A DNA stretch of 64,000 nucleotides from Saccharina japonica (Eukaryota > Sar > Phaeophyceae > Laminariales > Laminariaceae). The stretch covers positions 44,883-108,882 of the forward strand of contig MEHQ01004258.1 of NCBI GenBank assembly GCA_008828725.1, given 5' to 3'. The stretch's first letter is position 1. Each line of letters begins with the position of its first letter. Below the pieces are notes generated by a model, which searched no databases, was not told the DNA's origin, and saw only the letters and a program-made list of their open reading frames with translations. The translations under genes were made by a program, and so were the position numbers. Shown here one piece after another: positions 45,792 through 59,000 of this stretch.

Positions 45792-46918
45792 CTGCCCCGC
45801 CGGCCATCGCGCGCACTACTACTGTTGGTTGAACATACCTCGCAGCCTGCGCGAAGGCCATAGCAGCGTCCTCCGCCGCGCTCGCCCCTCCCCCCGTCGA
45901 GGTCTCGTCGGCGATCTGCACGAGCCGCTCGAGGCTAACCCCGCTGCGCATCGCCAAGAAGGCGTAGTGCGCGCGGAGGATAGTGTTGCCGCCATTAATG
46001 GCGCACTGGTAGATCATAAGCTGGAAGGTGGTAGCAAGCGCGGGGGCAGGGGGGGGGGGGGGGGGCCCTCCCTCCATGTCCACATCCACTACTCCCCACC
46101 TCTACAGTAGTTAATACTTGGCAGCGTGCCATCGCTGAATTCTCCGCCGCGCTACGTAGCCCTCCCCCCTTTCAACCACCCGCATCCCCCTCTCAACCCC
46201 AGCCCTCCCACTTGCACTCCCCCTCGTTTCTCTTCCCCCCTCCCTCCCCCCCCCACCCCTTGACCATTGACCACGCATCGCTTTCGAGACGGAGCACCGT
46301 TCCTACAGAGGCATTTCCATTGTTTTTGGGCGCTCATTTCGTTTTTTCCATAAATTACAAATATTTTTTCTGCTAATCCTATATAGGGGGGGGGGGGGGG
46401 TGGGGGGGACGCAACAAGGGGGGGGGGGGGCAAGGGGGGGGGGGTGGGGGGGGCGGGTACTCATGTCATGGATGACCGTAGTCTTACGACCATAGACCCA
46501 AGCACCCCTATATAATGCTGGGACGGAGCATGGGGTTTCCACCGACAGGCAGATAAGGCTTGATTGAGAAGCGAAGAAGCGCCGTGAGGCATTCGGGAGC
46601 CGGGGAGGGGAGGGGAGGGGTGAAGTCAACAGCAACACCAGCAACATCACCATACGAAAAAAACAACACCAACACCACCCAACACCAACCCACACGAACA
46701 CCAACATAACACCACCACCACCACCGCCACCACCACCAACACCAACAACACCAACACCAGTAACAACAACAACACCAACACCACCAACATCAACACCACC
46801 ACCACCACCAACACCAACACCAACAAAAATGACGAAACAAAAAAAAAACAGCGACGCACCTGCTTGAGCGTAACGGGGACCTCCTCCGACCCCTGACACC
46901 AACACCACCACCACCACC

Positions 46919-46949
<31 letters not shown>

Positions 46950-46972
46950 CCAGCAACAACACCAACACCAAC

Positions 46973-47004
<32 letters not shown>

Positions 47005-50000
47005 AAGACGAAACAAGAAAAAAAAAACAGCGACGCACCTGCTTGAGCGTAACGGGGACCTCCTCCGACCCCTGGTTTATCCGGAGTAGGAAGCCGAAGG
47101 CGAAGGCCCTCTTAGCGGCGCTGTGCTGCATCTTGCGGATGAAGTACGGGACGAACCCGGCGTCCTTCTTGCAGCGGTCGAAGATGGCCTGGTCGGAGCT
47201 GGGGATCTTGCCCAGCGACTTGGAGTCGGCCCACTTTGCCCCGAAAATCATCTTCAAGTCTGATAAAATAAAAAATAAAATAAAATAAAAAAGCCAATAT
47301 GAAAAAATTTAGACACGTACATATATTATTGAAAAATTAAAAAAAAAAAAAAAAAACACACACACAGCTGTGAGATCGAGGATCTTATCGAAACTCATTT
47401 TTGCAAGCTGAGTGGGATGCTTCGATATGTACCAGACTTAAAACCCATTCAGAACTGCAAAAAGCTTATCCGACATGAAATCCAAGAAGTTTGCGTCCAA
47501 ATATGTGGGACCACTTCTTGACCCTTTTGAGAACTGAAACTTGTCCCACACTAATTCCAAGTAGTTTGTTCCCAAATGTGTGGGACCGGTTCTTAAGGGG
47601 TTAAATAAAACTGTGAATACGTTACATTTTTTGCAGCATTTCCATATATAAATGACGTCGTACTATTAACAATATTAATAGATACCACTCTGATCTGAAC
47701 TATAGGATCATTTCAATTAAATATTCATATACAAAATGTCCTTAGACCAAACGTTATCGTACCACTTTGTGGCTCTTTTTTCTTCCCGACTTTTATTTCG
47801 GCAAACAGAGATAAAGGCTGTGCAGCAGCAGTGCCTATGGCCAAAGCAACATAATACTCGTATGTATTCAAAATATGGTACGTATCGTTTTCGTATACGT
47901 ACTCGGTGTACGTCATACGTACATATTATACGTATCGTTCTCGTATATAGTGCAAGGCATGTATTATCGTATATATTTGCGGAACAATAAAAGAGCCAAC
48001 CAAGATAATGGCGTATTGTGCCTGGCATCATCTCAGGGGTCAGATGATGACGAGACGCCCCTTTTTGTTGGATTTTTCAATCTTGGGGAACATAGTGGCC
48101 AACTTTATGCTCCATACGAGGGGTACACCCATTTTCTTTGGCACTATGTTGCTGATAAGATTATGAACGAGCCACAAAGTGGTACCATAACCTTTGGTCT
48201 TACGGCCCGTTTTAACGAAGAAGAAAAAAATTCAATTTGGAAAAAAAAATATTGAAATCCGCTTTTCATTGGTCAACACACGCACCAGCACCAAAGATTA
48301 GGATCTTGGGGTATAATATGTGGTGCTGGTGCGTGTGTTGACCAATTAAAAGCGTATTTGAATTTTATTTTTTCCAAATTGGATTTATTTTATACTCGTT
48401 AATACGGGCCCTTATATTCCGGATCAGAGTGGTACAATTTCTACATTTCATACAATTCATGTACCTGGTATATACCCCGTACCCGTATATATAGACTTGG
48501 ACACGTATTATTGACGTATACAGACTTGAACAAAACCACGAATGAACCCATTTAGGACTGCAGTCCCGTTATGGGGACAAATTACTTGGAATTAGAGCCA
48601 AATATATGGTTATGTGCACTGGAGTACTAAAAGGTCAACATTTTTTGCAGCCTTTTCATAGGCTTAAGACAAAATCAATGCACGTAGTACCTGGTATCCG
48701 TACCCGTCTATCAATAGTCTACGAATACTAGATATTGACATCGATACGATATCCATCTCATATATACATACGACACAATGATATACATAAAAGATCCTAC
48801 CCGACACGCAATATGAAGATCTTGCAAATCATATCATACGATATGTACAAAACAGGAATCTTCGCAGAATGACCAACGATATGATAGGCTTGACATTTCC
48901 TAATATTTTTAGAGAAAATCGTCCCGTCGACCTTTGGAGTTAAACATTTACCTCGTAAAAAAATAGTTCATATGTGGAAGATTGAACGAAGGGAATCTGG
49001 AGTTTGTGGAGAGGTACTGAATCGACGGCGTGGTTGAGAGGGGATGGGGAAGAGGGTCATCATGTTGGGAGGTTGCAGTGAGTGCGTGGTTGCACTGGAA
49101 GTGCAGAGGAGGCTGGGAAGGGTAGAGATAAAAAGGAGGAGTACCAACTACGTAGTACCTGGTACGGGGCTCTACTCGTGGGCGAGGGCGAGAAGGGGCC
49201 TGGCACTGGGTGGGAGCTCGGCGAGAGTTGACAACAAGAAGATTCACTAACAAAACAACGCTGTAAGATGTGTGAACTGTTATGTTTCACGACGGAAATG
49301 AATGACGTATTTTAACATTTTTGATAAAAAAATAAACTTAAAAGGAACGGACAGACAGACAGACAAGACAGGCGAACGAAAAATACTTGTCGTTTAAAGT
49401 CACCGGGCGCGCTCGATCGTGATTTTTTTTTGTCACTTTCTGTTACAAGCAGTAGTAATGTTTGTTTGTTTTTTTCTCTCATTGTGCTGTCACAGCGAAC
49501 GGGATTCGAAACCAGACAAGATCAAAAGAAGCTCCCACAGAAAGGAAATGTTAAGCTATCATATCCAGGGGACGAGAGGATATACAAAAAAAAAACATTT
49601 CCAAAAGACGGTAGTAGACCTTTAAGATATATAGATAGATCAAGGTGAGAAAACAACATGCCGGTACGATAAGAGATCACACCGAGCGTCACGTTCATGT
49701 TGATGTTAGCGATGCTGCTATTGGTGATCGATACGCGTCATGTTGTGGCTGTGGCTGCTGTTGCTTGCCGACGTTTCGTATGTTGATGGTGTGTACCCAG
49801 TTTGCGGCTTTGATTTCTGTCTTCCTTTTCTCTCGTCTGCTTGTTTTCTCTTTCTTTCGCGTATGTCGCGGTTGCTGCTGCTAAAGTTTGGCTGCCTTCA
49901 GTTTCGCTGCTGCTGCTGCTGCTGCTGTCGAAACACCAACAGCCAGTAGGTATCGACCATCGCGCACTCGACTCGCTCTCTGCTGCGTAGCGCAAGCAGT

Positions 50001-53000
50001 GCCTCAACACCGCTCAACAAAGCCAATCGCCGATTCAGGATGGGTTGTCGGGAAGGAGTGTCCCTCGAAATACCGTATCATGTGCCGCTCATTCCGGAAA
50101 AATAAAGAGTGTTTGGGTGTATCACATACCAGGTATATTGTTAAGTTGTCCTTACGCTTCCGCACATGGTGTAAGGCACTACATGAACACTCTGGGTGAT
50201 ACTGGGGCGGTCGCCTGCATGCGCGGCAATGCAGGTCACCTACACGCGAACACATCACCACCCAAACAGACCAAGCACAAAAAAACAACAACAACCATTT
50301 AGGACAAACAAGCAGGAAAACAAACCAAACAGAACACAGAACAAATAGACAAGACACACAAACAAACACAGCGAACACAACGAACACAACGAACGAACAA
50401 ACAAAAAACCGAACAAAACAGACACACAGACAAACAAACCGAGCACCCGCAAGGCAAACAACCAAACAAGCAGACGAAACACAAGCCACAAAAAGCAACA
50501 AAAAGCGAAACAAAGCAAACCGAGCAGACAAAAAAGCCAGAAAAAAACAACCAAGCAACTAAACAACAAACAAACGGACGTACGATATACCCTGTTACAA
50601 AACAAACAAAAAACCTCACCCCACCCGAACAAAACAAGACTAAACAAACAGAACAGCGGCACGTGCGGATATTCCATGCGCCCTCGTATCGAATTGAAAT
50701 ACCCACCAAAACTGAACAGATAAGACAGACAGACAGACAAGACAGAGACAGACAGACAAGACAGACACGCCGCTTACATGAAAAGAAGCCCGACTTCTTC
50801 GTCCGTTCCGTCCTCTTCTGCGCCTCGATACGGTCCTCCTCCATCAACTCCTGGTCGGCTTTTTTGTCGTACGCCACGCCAGGAGTCCACCCGCTCGGCG
50901 CCAGCTTAGCCAGGCTCGTCTCGATAGCCTCCATCTCGAGCGTCATGCCCGAGGCGTCCCTGTTACGATAAGACGGTCAAGCGCAGCAGCAGTACAGAGC
51001 AGTGCAATGCAGTGCAGCGGAGCGAAGTGCAGAGCAGTGCCGTGAGCGGTGGGTAGGCAGCGAGAACATCCATGAATAGAGTTACATTGAAAAAGAAGAA
51101 GGAAAAAAAAAGGGGGGGGGGGGAACTTCATTTCCATGCATGACCGTAGTCGTGTGACCATAGACCCTCGCACCCCCTTAATGCCGGGACGGGGGTGAAC
51201 AAATTGTCAAGTAGAAGAAAAAGGAAGAAAAAAAAGGGCAACATACACAAAAATAAAAATAAATATATACAGTACAGGACACCTACAGGTAGTAAGAAAC
51301 GGGAAATCTGGCCCAGGCTGGGTTTCTTATTTTGAGAGAGGGTGCGTTCTACACTAATTTCAAGATAACGACTCTCAAATTTCTTATTTTTTTTGTAAAT
51401 ACCAGCCTGGCTTTCTTGTTAGCCTGTTTCTTATTAGGTGTCCTGTACTGTATAGGAAGCATTGGATGGAAACATCGACAGCCACCTTCCCCCCTCCCCC
51501 TCCAGCGCCATCATGCCCGAGACGCCTCTAGAGTACAAGTATCGCAGTGCAGAGCAAAGCAGAGCGCGCCGTTAGCCGCAAGCCGCGAGCAAACTATTTT
51601 TCTTTTTCGAAACCAACAAAAACAAAACAAAAAATAAAGTCGCCAAAACACGCATTAGCATCACTATCAACGACAACCCCCCCTTCCCGTCTCGAAAGGG
51701 ATGGCGCGTACTCAACGGTAAAATGCCTAAAAGTAAGGCAAGCAACGAATGAGTACGCCCGCGCCCTCCCCCCTTTGATATGAGAGGGTGCTGCTGCTGC
51801 TGCTGCTGCTGCCGCTATTTCTGGAGCAAACAAATACACAAAACAGAGTCCATTGTCAAAAAGGTCTCCCAAATGACCGCAGGGCATACATATGTATGAT
51901 GCACTGAGCCAACGCATGTCCAGTAACCCCTGCGTTCAGAGATTGCGGAAAGAGTATTCTTGCGAAATAAGAAGCAGGAAAAAAAAAAGAAAAAAAAACA
52001 AGCAAGCAATCAAGCAAGCAAACAAGCAAACAAACAAAGAGAAATCATACATAGAAGTATGTATACTTGGTATCAACCCTTTTAGAACTGCAGTCCCGTT
52101 TTGGGGACAAACCAGTCTAATTCTAAGTAATTTGTCCCCAAAACGGGACTCCAGTCCTATAAGGGTTAATAGGTTGGGGAGATCACCATCATTTGATCCG
52201 TTTCCGGCTGTATACGTAAGTGGTTAATCAATCTGTCAAAAAAAAAAAAAATCAAATCAAATTCCGTTACCACCGGTATGCAATTCAAAGCAATACTCGA
52301 AATTCTACTATTAATATTAATATTAATATGATATATATGAACAATATAAAAACGTATTTTTTGTTCTCATTAACAACCTTCGTTGTTCCCCCAGTGTTTG
52401 TACCGTACATAAACGCGGGGGCAGTTTTTGCTCCCCATTGCTGCAGAACCAAATTTCTGGCGACAAGAGGGAAAAAAAACGACGAAAACAAAAAACATCG
52501 CATGCTAGCAGCACAGCTAGGGTTAAAACTACTCCGCAACCGCCGTGTCATATATACCTACTATATACCTACCCTGCCCTCGTGTCACGATCCCACCGCA
52601 TCTAAAACAAAGAGCGAACCCCTCCCTCTCTCCCTCCCCCCCTCCCTCCCGTGCTCCACTCGCCCCCCCCCCCGCTCTCCCCCTCTTGTGCCTCCATCCC
52701 TCCCCCCTTCTCATCCACCACCTCACCATCTCCCTCCCTCCTTCCCCCCTTCTCTTTCCCCTCCACCCAGCTCCACCCCCCCTCCCGCTCCTCCCTCCCT
52801 GCTTCCCTCTCGTCCCCCTGCTTCCCGCTCATCCCCCCACCCACCCGTCTTTACCCCCTATTCCTAAACCCCAACAGGGGGTGTGACAAGCACCACCACA
52901 CGCGGTTTTGCTCGCCTTCTCCCCTCTTCCCCTCCCCTCCTCCCGCGCCCTCTTTTCCCTCCCCCCTCCCCCTCCATCTCCCGCCTCATTCCCACTTACC

Positions 53001-56000
53001 AACCTACCCCCTAGCATCTTCCCTCCCAGCCTCCCTTCCAACAAGGAAAAGTACCCGGTATGAGACAATACTACCACATTCCCTCTCCTCCCCCTGGCCT
53101 GGTGCTAGCAATGTCTGATTGGTCGGTGAAAACCCGACATGCTCCGTCCCGGCATTGTAGGGATGCGAGGGTCTATGGTCATACGACTACGGTCATACAT
53201 GAATGTCGAGTACACCCCCCCCCCCCCCCCGGCTAACGCAGGAAACAAGTCCTCCACCGTGCAGATAAGACGGCTCCCACCCCGGTACAACAAGAGCTAC
53301 AGATCATACAGATCACACAGATCATACAGATCACACAGATCACACAGATCATCATACCTAACATACAGGTCATACAAATTATACCTAACATACAGGTCAT
53401 ACAGATCGTACAGATCATACAGGTCATACAGGTCATACAGATCGTACAGACCAGGAATCTATCTGTTCCCTGAAGGATCTAGATTAAAAAAAAAGTGGGG
53501 ATATATTTCCATCTGTCCCCGAGGTTGTGCAGTAACGCCTCTCACATGAATCGGTTGAGGAAACCCATGACCGCGGTGGCGTTGACGACCGCCTCCTGCT
53601 CTTTCGATGAGAACTGCGACGCGAGCTGCTCGATGTCGGCGGTGGTTACCGTCGACGGCACCGCCCCCACCTGAACACGACAACGATAACAACAACGCGA
53701 AACATAGTCGGAAGTCAGTAGGTACGCAGTGGGGCAGGTCGGGGTTGCAACTGAGAGCAAAACAAAATGACACGACAATGATGACAACTACGACAACAAC
53801 AACGACTTTTCAACAACGGCAACAACAACACCAACACCACCACCAACAACAACAACAACAACAACACCAACAACACCAACACCACCACCAACACCAACAA
53901 CACCAACAACACCAACATCAACACCAACCGACACCAACCAACACCAACACCAATCAACACCAACACCAACATAAACAACACCAAACACCAACACCAACAA
54001 CAACTAACAACACCAACAACAACAAAGGCCAAGGTGAAAAAAGCACTGCTGTCCTTTCGCCTGAGACTTGTTCTGCCTCCTCACCCTGCAGTAGCCAGGC
54101 TTAAGGAACGGTACAAGTACTACCGGGGGTGGCAATAGGCTATCAAGATTGAGTTGGACGATTACAAAACGACCGGTACGTTACACACAGCAAATCGGTA
54201 GTTGGAGGTTGCCGCAAACAAATAAGAACGTCCATGCTGCAAGCCCGTACCAAGTGATAGAGTTCAGGGTTGCAACAAACAAAACAAGAACGTCTATACT
54301 ACCGATCAGTACGCAATGATGCAGTTCGAGGTTGCAACTAATAATAAGAATGTCCATTTGCAAGTCCCGTATGCCGTGATGCCGTTCGGATTTGCGAACC
54401 AACACGGCCACCACGTCTACAGAGCAGCCAGTGGTCATTTGTTGGATTGCAAAACACGTGCAAAACAACACGTAAACAACTAAATATCAACAGAACATCA
54501 CATAAAACAAAACACGTGACGCAAGTCAGTACGGACTAGAAATGTACCAGGTAGTATGCCAGTAAAAGAAACAAACCACCACCAGAACAAAAAAAACAAA
54601 GCTGCGACACAGACAACGGGAACAAGCAACAACAATCAACAATCATCAACGACAACATCAACACAAGAAAAAAAAAACATTATCGACAACAAACAACCCC
54701 ATCAACGACAACAACAACGACAACACCAACAACAACAACAACAACAACAACAACCAAAACAAGGAACAACAAAACACAACAAAAAAAACAAAAAACAACA
54801 ATGGAACAACAACAGCAAACATCAACACACAACGACACCGACACCAGCAACACCAACCAACCCCAACACCTTCAACAACACCAACACCCCAACACAACCA
54901 CCAACCTAACCCCAAAGCAGCACAAACACCAACGCCAACAGCGAGCCACGACACAAAAACACCAAAAACACCAACAGCAAACCTCAAACGCCAAGAATCG
55001 AGTCCAGTCCTTTGTTACGATCGCGCTGCGCGTGTACCCGCAAAGCGTCAACACCGGAAAGAGGGCCACACCACTGTATTGCCAGTGGATTCCACCGACG
55101 CGATTCTCCGCGCATCAAAACACAGCGACAGAAGACAACGAAAACAACAACACCAACACCCTCCCCTCCCTCCCTCCTAAGGGCTTACGGGTGTGCCTAC
55201 TGCTCGTCCCACACAGCGGTGATGGGAACCGTATGGAAGGGCAGCGGCCTTTCTTTGGCGAAGAACGCCCTTGCCATGGACCCGGAACCTAACCCGGAGG
55301 TCTTCAACGCCAAGGAGCTAGCGGCGATCAACATCGCTAAAAAGGTATAATGGGCGGGAGGGGGGTAGTGGGGAGGAGGGGAGGGGGGTATGTGGGGAGG
55401 AAGGGGGGGGGGGGGGGGGGGGGGGCATGGGAGGAGGGAAGGGGGGGGGGGGGGTTACTTGCTGTTCATGCATGGCCGTATAGTCCGATATGACAGGGGG
55501 GGTAGTGGGGAGGAGGGGATGGTAGCTGGGAGGGGAAAGTGGGGGGGGCGGGGGAGCATGGAGAGGCAGGTGAGGGAGGGGGGGGGTACTTCATGTTCGG
55601 TAGCATGGCCGTAGTCGTATGACAGGGAGGGGGGGGAGCGGTCATTAGGAGGGAGGGAGGAGCGGGGGGAGGGTACGGGGATGCAAGGGGAGGCAGTCTC
55701 ATTTGCGGGGGGCTTGGGGTTGTGGAACGTTGACGTTGTGCGGTCTCCAGCTAATTAGCTGGTGACGATCAGACTTTTCTCAGGAAGGTGACGGGAGGGA
55801 GGAGTGTTGAGGCGGGGTGGGGTTCAGGGGTCAGGGGGTCAGTTGGGTGTAGGAGCAGGGAAAAGGGGGAGGGGAGGAAAGGAGGGCGATGGAGAGACAA
55901 GGGAGGGCAGCGCGAAAAGGGCCGGGGCGGGGGCGGGGGCGGGGCGGGGGCTGTGGGCTGGTGGACGAAGGGCATGGGATGGGATGGGAGGGGGGGTAGG

Positions 56001-59000
56001 GGAAGGCGGGGAGGGGTACTTCGAAAATGGTGGGTAATGGGGAGGGGATGGCTTGGCGAGATGGGGTGGGGGGGGAGGGTGTTGGTGTTGTTGTTTTCGT
56101 TGTCTTCTGTCGCTGTGTTTTGATGCGCGGAGAATCGCGTCGGTGGAATCCACTGGCAATACAGTGGTGTGGCCCTCTTTCCGGTGTTGACGCTTTGCGG
56201 GTACACGCGCAGCGCGATCGTAACAAAGGACTGGACTCGATTCTTGGCGTTTGAGGTTTGCTGTTGGTGTTTTTGGTGTTTTTGTGTCGTGGCTCGCTGT
56301 TGGCGTTGGTGTTTGTGCTGCTTTGGGGTTAGGTTGGTGGTTGTGTTGGGGTGTTGGTGTTGTTGAAGGTGTTGGGGTTGGTTGGTGTTGCTGGTGTCGG
56401 TGTCGTTGTGTGTTGATGTTTGCTGTTGTTGTTCCATTGTTGTTTTTTGTTTTTTTTGTTGTGTTTTGTTGTTCCTTGTTTTGGTTGTTGTTGTTGTTGT
56501 TGTTGTTGTTGGTGTTGTCGTTGTTGTTGTCGTTGATGGGGTTGTTTGTTGTCGATAATGTTTTTTTTTTCTTGTGTTGATGTTGTCGTTGATGATTGTT
56601 GATTGTTGTTGCTTGTTCCCGTTGTCTGTGTCGCAGCTTTGTTTTTTTTGTTCTGGTGGTGGTTTGTTTCTTTTACTGGCATACTACCTGGTACATTTCT
56701 AGTCCGTACTGACTTGCGTCACGTGTTTTGTTTTATGTGATGTTCTGTTGATATTTAGTTGTTTACGTGTTGTTTTGCACGTGTTTTGCAATCCAACAAA
56801 TGACCACTGGCTGCTCTGTAGACGTGGTGGCCGTGTTGGTTCGCAAATCCGAACGGCATCACGGCATACGGGACTTGCAAATGGACATTCTTATTATTAG
56901 TTGCAACCTCGAACTGCATCATTGCGTACTGATCGGTAGTATAGACGTTCTTGTTTTGTTTGTTGCAACCCTGAACTCTATCACTTGGTACGGGCTTGCA
57001 GCATGGACGTTCTTATTTGTTTGCGGCAACCTCCAACTACCGATTTGCTGTGTGTAACGTACCGGTCGTTTTGTAATCGTCCAACTCAATCTTGATAGCC
57101 TATTGCCACCCCCGGTAGTACTTGTACCGTTCCTTAAGCCTGGCTACTGCAGGGTGAGGAGGCAGAACAAGTCTCAGGCGAAAGGACAGCAGTGCTTTTT
57201 TCACCTTGGCCTTTGTTGTTGTTGGTGTTGTTAGTTGTTGTTGGTGTTGGTGTTTGGTGTTGTTTATGTTGGTGTTGGTGTTGATTGGTGTTGGTGTTGG
57301 TTGGTGTCGGTTGGTGTTGATGTTGGTGTTGTTGGTGTTGTTGGTGTTGGTGGTGGTGTTGGTGTTGTTGGTGTTGTTGTTGTTGTTGTTGTTGGTGGTG
57401 GTGTTGGTGTTGTTGTTGCCGTTGTTGAAAAGTCGTTGTTGTTGTCGTAGTTGTCATCATTGTCGTGTCATTTTGTTTTGCTCTCAGTTGCAACCCCGAC
57501 CTGCCCCACTGCGTACCTACTGACTTCCGACTATGTTTCGCGTTGTTGTTATCGTTGTCGTGTTCAGGTGGGGGCGGTGCCGTCGACGGTAACCACCGCC
57601 GACATCGAGCAGCTCGCGTCGCAGTTCTCGTCGAAAGAGCAGGAGGCGGTCGTCAACGCCACCGCGGTCATGGGTTTCCTCAACCGATTCATGTGAGAGG
57701 CGTTACTGCACAACCTCGGGGACAGATGGAAATATATCCCCGCTTTTTTTTTATCTAGATCCTTCAGGGAACAGATAGATTCCTGGTCTGTACGATCTGT
57801 ATGACCTGTATGACCTGTATGATCTGTACGATCTGTATGACCTGTATGTTAGGTATAATTTGTATTACCTGTATGTTAGGTATGATGATCTGTGTGATCT
57901 GTGTGATCTGTATGATCTGTGTGATCTGTATGATCTGTTGCTCTTGTTGTACCGGGGTGGGAGCCGTCTTATCTGCACGGTGGAGGACTTGTTTCCTGCG
58001 TTAGCCGGGGGGGGGGGGTGTACTCGATATTTATGTATGACCGTAGTCGTATGACCATAGACCCTCGCATCCCTACAATGCCGGGACGGAGCATGTCGGG
58101 TTTTCACCGACCAAGCAGACATTGCTAGCACCAGGCCAGGGGGAGGAGAGGGAATGTGGTAGTATTGTCTCATACCGGGTACTTTTCCTTGTTGGAAGGG
58201 AGGCTGGGAGGGAAGATGCTAGGGGGTAGGTTGGTAAGTGGGAATGAGGCGGGAGATGGAGGGGGAGGGGGGAGGGAAAAGAGGGCGCGGGAGGAGGGGA
58301 GGGGAAGAGGGGAGAAGGCGAGCAAAACCGCGTGTGGTGGTGCTTGTCACACCCCCTGTTGGGGTTTAGGAATAGGGCCCCCACCTGAACACGACAACGA
58401 TAACAACAACGCGAAACATAGTCGGAAGTCAGTAGGTACGCAGTGGGGCAGGTCGGGGTTGCAACTGAGAGCAAAACAAAATGACACGACAATGATGACA
58501 ACTACGACAACAACAACGACTTTTCAACAACGGCAACAACAACACCAACACCACCACCAACAACAACAACAACAACAACACCAACAACACCAACACCACC
58601 ACCAACACCAACAACACCAACAACACCAACATCAACACCAACCGACACCAACCAACACCAACACCAATCAACACCAACACCAACATAAACAACACCAAAC
58701 ACCAACACCAACAACAACTAACAACACCAACAACAACAAAGGCCAAGGTGAAAAAAGCACTGCTGTCCTTTCGCCTGAGACTTGTTCTGCCTCCTCACCC
58801 TGCAGTAGCCAGGCTTAAGGAACGGTACAAGTACTACCGGGGGTGGCAATAGGCTATCAAGATTGAGTTGGACGATTACAAAACGACCGGTACGTTACAC
58901 ACAGCAAATCGGTAGTTGGAGGTTGCCGCAAACAAATAAGAACGTCCATGCTGCAAGCCCGTACCAAGTGATAGAGTTCAGGGTTGCAACAAACAAAACA

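Noticed and set aside
45274-45863. Long Arg/Gly-rich and Pro-rich frames
   Set aside because: Products of the purine tract and the C run in an intron of the CMD gene.
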